Assembly: GCA_964410485.1 (NCBI GenBank)
Contig: CAYPHJ010000152.1
Location: forward strand, 1-8,537
Length of the DNA stretch: 8,537 nt
Direction of reading: 5' to 3'
DNA from: CAYPHJ01 sp964410485
Lineage (GTDB): Bacteria > Desulfobacterota > Binatia > UBA9968
This document shows positions 5,286 through 8,537 of this stretch, in pieces. How positions within the stretch are numbered: the stretch's first letter is position 1; every line of letters starts with the position of its first letter. Under the pieces are notes generated by a model. That model had not been told where the DNA came from, did not search any database, and saw only the letters and a program-made list of their open reading frames with translations. The position numbers were made by a program, and so were the translations under genes.

Positions 5286-6697
5286 TTCAAAGTAGCAACG
5301 CGGAGGAAGTCGGTTTCTCCCGGGGGGGTGTATGGCGCCCCGGCCACGATCACTACCGTATTTCCCGCCGTCGCAATCCCTTTTTTGAAAACAAGGGCCA
5401 TCGCCGCCTTTATCATGGCATCGATCGAGGTGAATGCTTCTAACAGGAACGGCTGGACACCCCAGACAAGCATGAGCGGTCGCACGGTTTGGGGCTCAGG
5501 GGTGACAGCGACAATGGGCTGGGCCGGCCGGTATTTCGCAACCAGCCGAGCCGCCTGGCCTGTCCGGGTACAGCAGATAATGGCTGTTGCTTTAGCCTGA
5601 TAGGCCACGAGACTTGCGGCATGGGCAATCGCTTCAGAGGAGGAAACGTTGTCGGTCGGAGAAAGGGATACGAAGGGGCGCCGGGCAAAAAGTCGGCCCT
5701 CCGCGACCTCGGCAGTCTCCGCCAGAACCTTGACTGCCTCGACGGGAAAGGCGCCCACGGCGCTTTCCTCTGAAAGCATCAGCGCGTCGGAACCGTCGAG
5801 CACTGCGTTTGCAATATCGGCGACTTCCGCGCGGCTGGGTCGGGGGTTTTCGACCATAGAACGAAGCATCTGTGTGGCTGTCACCACGGGTTTGGCGGCC
5901 TGCATCGCTTTGGAGATCAGCTCCTTCTGGATGTGAGGCACCTGCGCGATCGGAACTTCTATACCGAGATCGCCGCGCGCCACCATGATGGCATCAGCCA
6001 CAGCAAGAATTTCGGCTATTATGTCCAACGACTCAAGCTTCTCGATTTTGGCCATTAGAGGAAGGTTTGCTTGGCGGGCTGCGAGGAAACTTCGGGCAGA
6101 CTGAATATCAGCCGGAGAGCGGACAAATGAGAGTGCGACCAGATCCACACTTGCTTCAAGGCCGGTTAGAAGAAGCTCCTGGTCGCGCTCCGTGAAAGCG
6201 GGCAAGCTTGAGCTTCCCCCTACCGCGTTGACGCCTTTGTGATTCGAAAGAACTCCACCGAGAACGACTCGGCAGACGATCTCCCGTGGGGCGGCTGATT
6301 CGACCTCGAGCTCCACAGTCCCGTCGGCAAGCAGAATGCTTTGCCCCGGCCTCACTTCGTCAGGAAGTTTGGCATAGCTGACCGATGCGGATTCATGATC
6401 CCCGGGAACTTCCTCGGTTGTGAGGCGGAATCGATCTCCGGCATGAAGCTCGACCGATCCATCTTTAAAAACGCCAAGCCGGATCTTGGGACCGGGTAGA
6501 TCCTGAAGGATGGCAACGGGCTTTCCGGTCTCCTCCGCGACGTCCCGGATGCGGCGTATGATGGACTGGTGTCCGCTTACCGTCCCGTGGGAGAAGTTGA
6601 GCCGAAAGACATCCGTGCCGGCCTCCACCAAATTGCGAAGCATCTCGGCCGATTCGGTAGCAGGACCAACAGTGCAAATGATCTTTGTGCGACGCAT
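5282..6697 (-). CDS. pyk: pyruvate kinase
   Basis: This enzyme transfers phosphate from phosphoenolpyruvate to ADP, giving pyruvate and ATP, in the last step of glycolysis. The 471-residue length is normal for the bacterial enzyme. Landmarks are RTKIICTVGPA (3-13), FRLNFSHG (31-38, Arg32/Asn34/Ser36 in the active site), the B domain at about 75-165, LPLMAKIEK (212-220, catalytic Lys217 and Mg2+ ligand Glu219), MVARGDLGIE (238-247, Asp243), VTATQMLRSM (272-281, Thr275) and PSRAEVADIANAVLDGSDA (287-305). The C-terminal regulatory domain is complete and ends in the usual VAGAPYTPPGETDFLRV. Lys71 in GPKIR replaces the Glu of potassium-dependent enzymes, predicting K+ independence. SEESA (309-313) replaces the common SGETA. 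Upstream lies an 80-bp gap with only a weak ribosome site (GAAAG or GGAAG). Downstream the stop overlaps a 60-codon ORF, making this the first gene of a five-gene operon. Confidence 0.97.
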   Translation of the reverse strand: MRRTKIICTVGPATESAEMLRNLVEAGTDVFRLNFSHGTVSGHQSIIRRIRDVAEETGKPVAILQDLPGPKIRLGVFKDGSVELHAGDRFRLTTEEVPGDHESASVSYAKLPDEVRPGQSILLADGTVELEVESAAPREIVCRVVLGGVLSNHKGVNAVGGSSSLPAFTERDQELLLTGLEASVDLVALSFVRSPADIQSARSFLAARQANLPLMAKIEKLESLDIIAEILAVADAIMVARGDLGIEVPIAQVPHIQKELISKAMQAAKPVVTATQMLRSMVENPRPSRAEVADIANAVLDGSDALMLSEESAVGAFPVEAVKVLAETAEVAEGRLFARRPFVSLSPTDNVSSSEAIAHAASLVAYQAKATAIICCTRTGQAARLVAKYRPAQPIVAVTPEPQTVRPLMLVWGVQPFLLEAFTSIDAMIKAAMALVFKKGIATAGNTVVIVAGAPYTPPGETDFLRVATLK

Positions 6698-6777
6698 AAC
6701 GAGCTTTCAAACTTCCAAATCAAACGTCACACCGACCGGCATGGACTCTCAAGGATACTCAAAACGGTGATCGTTCC
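6698..6777 (-). other. 80-bp intergenic gap upstream of pyk
   Basis: This is the only candidate location for a dedicated pyk promoter. I see no confident -35/-10 pair and no terminator with a U-run, so pyk may be co-transcribed with the YtfJ-like gene or use a promoter I cannot recognise. Confidence 0.3.
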
Positions 6778-7353
6778 TTACTCTCTTGTCAACGCTATCA
6801 ATAGTTCCTTCACGTCATTGATCTCCTCAGCCTTGATCTTGCCCGAGGAAAAAAACCTTATTATTCCAGCTTTATCTACGATGACGACGTTGCTCTCGTC
6901 TGTTTTCATCTTATAGTCAGACGACATCTTGCCCGTCCAGTCACAGTAGATGACGACGCCCTCCTTTTTAGAGTATTCCGTGATTGTTCTTTTCCATAGC
7001 CACAGGAAGGGCCAGACTGCGTCCGAACAATCGACAACGGGAAGTCTGACTAAAACATCTTTTACGCCCTTCGTCTGCTCGTAATACAGTTCGTTTAATT
7101 CATCCTCTAGTCTTTTGTTGGTTTCCACAACGTCTTTGGTTTTGTAAAATATGGCAATGACCTTGCCCTTGATCATATCCAGGTGTAATTCCTTGTCATC
7201 GCCCGATTGAACGGAAAAGTAAGGGGCCGAATAGCCTATCAAGGCGTTAGCTGCCAGAGAAGAACTTTGGAAAACTGGCAGGCTGAGCAGGCTAACCAAA
7301 AGTATGAGATTCGTTAGGAACACTTTCTGCTTGACTACCTGCAGTTCGTTCAC
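6778..7353 (-). CDS. exported thioredoxin-fold protein, YtfJ/redoxin-like
   Basis: This 191-residue protein has an N-terminal signal sequence: basic start, hydrophobic core at about 11-27, and possible cleavage around SLA-AN or ANA-LI (residues 32-38). That implies a periplasmic location. The mature part follows the redoxin/TlpA layout: APYFSVQSGDDKELHLDMIK (43-62), then GKVIAIFYKT (63-72), and a C-terminal NVVIVDKAGIIRFFSSGKI (155-173) with a final helix. This resembles E. coli YtfJ (VVVLDKDGRVQWAKDG near the end and a similar V-x-x-DDA segment, here VVDCSDAV). There is no CxxC. Cysteines are Cys109 and Cys137 only, so thioredoxin-type disulfide exchange is not expected in the usual way. The start is GTG at 7353-7351 with AAGG about 11 bases upstream, 14 bases after the hpf stop. 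Its composition is noticeably more AT-rich (7081-7140 is 37% G+C), suggesting a different origin from its neighbours. Confidence 0.7.
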   Translation of the reverse strand: MNELQVVKQKVFLTNLILLVSLLSLPVFQSSSLAANALIGYSAPYFSVQSGDDKELHLDMIKGKVIAIFYKTKDVVETNKRLEDELNELYYEQTKGVKDVLVRLPVVDCSDAVWPFLWLWKRTITEYSKKEGVVIYCDWTGKMSSDYKMKTDESNVVIVDKAGIIRFFSSGKIKAEEINDVKELLIALTRE

Positions 7354-7367
7354 GACGACCGCTACCT

Positions 7368-7700
7368 TCAGGTCCTGCGCCTCTTTTGATCACGTAACCG
7401 CCCGAGGGTGCTCTCGATCAATCCGGTCAACTTATCTGCAGCGCCGTCGACGGCTTGTTCTAAAGTCGCGGCCTGGTGAGTGACCGCGATGGGCCGACGG
7501 CCTTCGAGGCGGGCCTCCATCACGCAACGCATGTTGTCATGGCCGCCCTTCTTGTTGCTGTTCTCATCGCTCAGGTGGACCTCCACTCGCGTGATGTGAT
7601 CGCTGATTCGGCTCAGGGCACTTTCCACTACGCCAGCGACCTGAGCGACCAGCGCCTCGTGACCTGCGATGTTACGGTCGGTATTGATTTTGATCTGCAC
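7368..7700 (-). CDS. HPF/RaiA-family ribosome-associated protein
   Basis: Proteins of this family bind the decoding region of the 30S subunit and stall or store ribosomes under stress. The 110-residue protein begins VQIKINTDRNIAGHEAL and carries SRISDHITRVEVHLSDEN, then NMRCVMEARLEGRRPIAVTH and TLEQAVDGAADKLTGLIEST. This is the beta-alpha-beta-beta-beta-alpha pattern of the family (PF02482), with the basic C-terminus RLRDQKRRRT. It corresponds to the short form without the C-terminal dimerisation domain of long HPF. The GTG start at 7700-7698 is preferred because AGGAG lies 6 bases upstream and it aligns with the family N-terminus. An ATG at 7817 would add 39 residues that look non-coding. 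I would expect stationary-phase or stress induction from the family, but see no defined promoter. It is followed after 14 bases by the YtfJ-like gene. Confidence 0.88.
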   Translation of the reverse strand: MQIKINTDRNIAGHEALVAQVAGVVESALSRISDHITRVEVHLSDENSNKKGGHDNMRCVMEARLEGRRPIAVTHQAATLEQAVDGAADKLTGLIESTLGRLRDQKRRRT

Positions 7701-7706
7701 GGTGTT

Positions 7707-7711
7707 CTCCT
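7707..7711 (-). promoter_or_regulatory. ribosome binding site deciding the hpf-like start
   Basis: AGGAG lies 6 bases before the GTG at 7700-7698. It selects a 110-residue protein over the 149-residue reading from the upstream ATG. Confidence 0.7.
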
Positions 7712-7892
7712 GTGAGTGTGGTTCGTTCAATGCCGGTAGGTGGCAGCTAGCTCCGTCCGCGTCGACAGCCGCTCGGCCGGAATCGCCCAGGACCTGGCCG
7801 TACTTCGAGCAGGTCACCGATTTGCGGGTGCTCAGGTCAGTGCATTCGACCCGCTGCCTAATAATGGTGGACGATTTGAAAAATAATCCGGG
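7712..7892 (-). other. intergenic region upstream of the hpf-like gene
   Basis: About 180 bases separate the zinc-ribbon gene from the HPF-like gene, the longest gap in the right half of the window. It probably contains the HPF-like promoter. An AT-rich patch at about 7856-7886 could form part of it, but I cannot mark a confident -35/-10 pair, an operator or a terminator. Confidence 0.3.
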
Positions 7893-8243
7893 TTAACTCT
7901 TTGTTTGCGTTCCATTCTTGGAAAAACACCGATTAAGGAATGCACCCAACGGACCACGTGCTGCCCTTCTCAAAATCTCCTCCAGCTCCCCCTTCTCCAG
8001 CCATATCCCTTCACAGCTTTCACAACGATCCAGGACAAAATCCATAAACTTATAGCGCTCAAGCTTTCCCGAACACTTTGGGCAGGTCTGTGCGCGTTTT
8101 TGCCGCCTGGCCGCTTCAGCCTCTTTAAACTCGGCCTTCAACCTCTCAATCAGTTCGTGTTCTTTCAGGGCAAAATAGCCGTCTTCATTCGCTCGCTCGT
8201 CGAACTTCGGATTTTCGCCGGGGCGATTCGTTTCGCTCTTCAT
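7893..8243 (-). CDS. zf-TFIIB-type zinc-ribbon protein
   Basis: This 116-residue protein has a charged coiled-coil-like helix at about 23-50 (LKEHELIERLKAEFKEAEAA) followed by a zinc ribbon TCPKCSGKL...LDRCESCEGIWLEKGEL. Cys54, Cys57, Cys74 and Cys77 would be the four zinc ligands. The GIWLEKGELEEI tail is typical of the small bacterial zf-TFIIB family (PF13453). No catalytic domain is seen. The family is of unknown function, possibly nucleic-acid or protein binding. The ATG at 8243-8241 is chosen because a near-perfect AGGAGG sits 8 bases upstream. An ATG at 8267 would add eight residues and has a poorer site. It follows the partial gene at the right edge by 40 bases on the same strand. Confidence 0.88.
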   Translation of the reverse strand: MKSETNRPGENPKFDERANEDGYFALKEHELIERLKAEFKEAEAARRQKRAQTCPKCSGKLERYKFMDFVLDRCESCEGIWLEKGELEEILRRAARGPLGAFLNRCFSKNGTQTKS

Positions 8244-8251
8244 ATTCTGGC

Positions 8252-8257
8252 CCTCCT
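8252..8257 (-). promoter_or_regulatory. ribosome binding site deciding the zinc-ribbon protein start
   Basis: AGGAGG lies 8 bases before the ATG at 8243-8241, a consensus site that favours this start over the ATG at 8267. Confidence 0.65.
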
Positions 8258-8283
8258 GATCGGCCATCAGCTGCTCTTTGACT

Positions 8284-8537
8284 CTATTCGGCCCGGGTGC
8301 CGGCGCGGAAAGTCAAAGCAAAAGACGCGGTTAGAAAGAAGTCCTTGATTAGGTTGGTGGTGAGTTTCGCGGGAGCGATGTTCCATAACCGCATCCCTTT
8401 CAGTTGTTCTACAGTATTGTCCCAGAATCGTTGGAGCGGCTCGCGCGAGTAGAGCGCCCGATTGCTCATGGCGTCGAACTTTGCGTAAGCAAGCCTGTAC
8501 TTTGATGGCAGGCTCTGGCGCAACCGTGAGTAGGCTT
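8284..8537 (-). CDS. C-terminal 83 residues of an unrecognised protein (cut by the window edge)
   Basis: The frame is open through the right edge and ends at a TAG at 8284-8286. The visible residues run from AYSRLRQSLPSKYRLAYAK through REPLQRFWDNTVEQLKGMRL to IKDFFLTASFALTFRAGTRAE. It is mixed in character, with a short hydrophobic stretch (FFLTASFALTF) near the end. I recognise no family. The TTG at 8523 could serve as a start, but no ribosome site can be judged there, so a protein truncated by the edge is more likely. The zinc-ribbon gene follows 40 bases on. Confidence 0.45.
   Translation of the reverse strand, partial: AYSRLRQSLPSKYRLAYAKFDAMSNRALYSREPLQRFWDNTVEQLKGMRLWNIAPAKLTTNLIKDFFLTASFALTFRAGTRAE

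Noticed and set aside
7368..7817. Longer 149-residue version of the HPF-like protein
   Set aside because: The first 39 residues look non-coding and the GTG at 7700 has an excellent ribosome site and matches the family N-terminus.

Overview
This is a wholly minus-strand bacterial window of mostly high-GC chromosomal sequence; for example 3421-3480 is 75% G+C. No marker pins down the taxon. The long/short ribosome-hibernation-like protein, the HAD/DUF2254 pair and the general gene style suggest a Gram-negative environmental bacterium, with proteobacteria or a neighbouring phylum most likely. That assignment is an inference from remembered families, not a search result.

Layout, read in the direction of transcription from 8537 down to 1: (a) the C-terminal end of an unrecognised protein enters from the right edge (8284-8537). 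(b) Three small stress or housekeeping-type genes follow: a zf-TFIIB zinc-ribbon protein (7893-8243), an HPF/RaiA-family ribosome-associated protein (7368-7700) and an exported YtfJ-like thioredoxin-fold protein (6778-7353) that is clearly more AT-rich than its surroundings. (c) A tightly packed operon comes next: pyruvate kinase (5282-6697), a 60-codon ORF coupled to it by an ATGA overlap, a 45-codon GTG-start membrane ORF, a DUF2254 four-helix membrane protein (3564-4898), and a HAD phosphatase coupled to the DUF2254 gene by a second ATGA overlap (2875-3567). (d) A 218-bp spacer carries an imperfect tandem repeat and precedes a GT35 alpha-glucan phosphorylase (953-2635). (e) The last ~900 bp is a gene graveyard. 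It holds an nfeD gene collapsed to its signal peptide and its C-terminal OB-fold and out of frame, then a floA (flotillin-like) gene cut after about 55 codons. A 147-bp MITE-like element with 22-bp perfect terminal inverted repeats and 10-bp flanking direct repeats sits exactly at the cut.

Functionally the intact genes make sense as a carbon-reserve and stress module. Glucan phosphorylase releases glucose-1-phosphate from stored glucan, pyruvate kinase makes ATP at the bottom of glycolysis, and the HPF-like protein would quiet ribosomes. The membrane and phosphatase genes ride in the pyruvate kinase operon with unknown roles. The most notable observations are the decayed nfeD-floA pair with its non-autonomous element, the two tiny coupled ORFs between pyk and DUF2254, and the tandem repeat in front of the phosphorylase gene. 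No CRISPR, tRNA, rRNA, phage or defence system is visible, and I found no convincing new multi-gene system.
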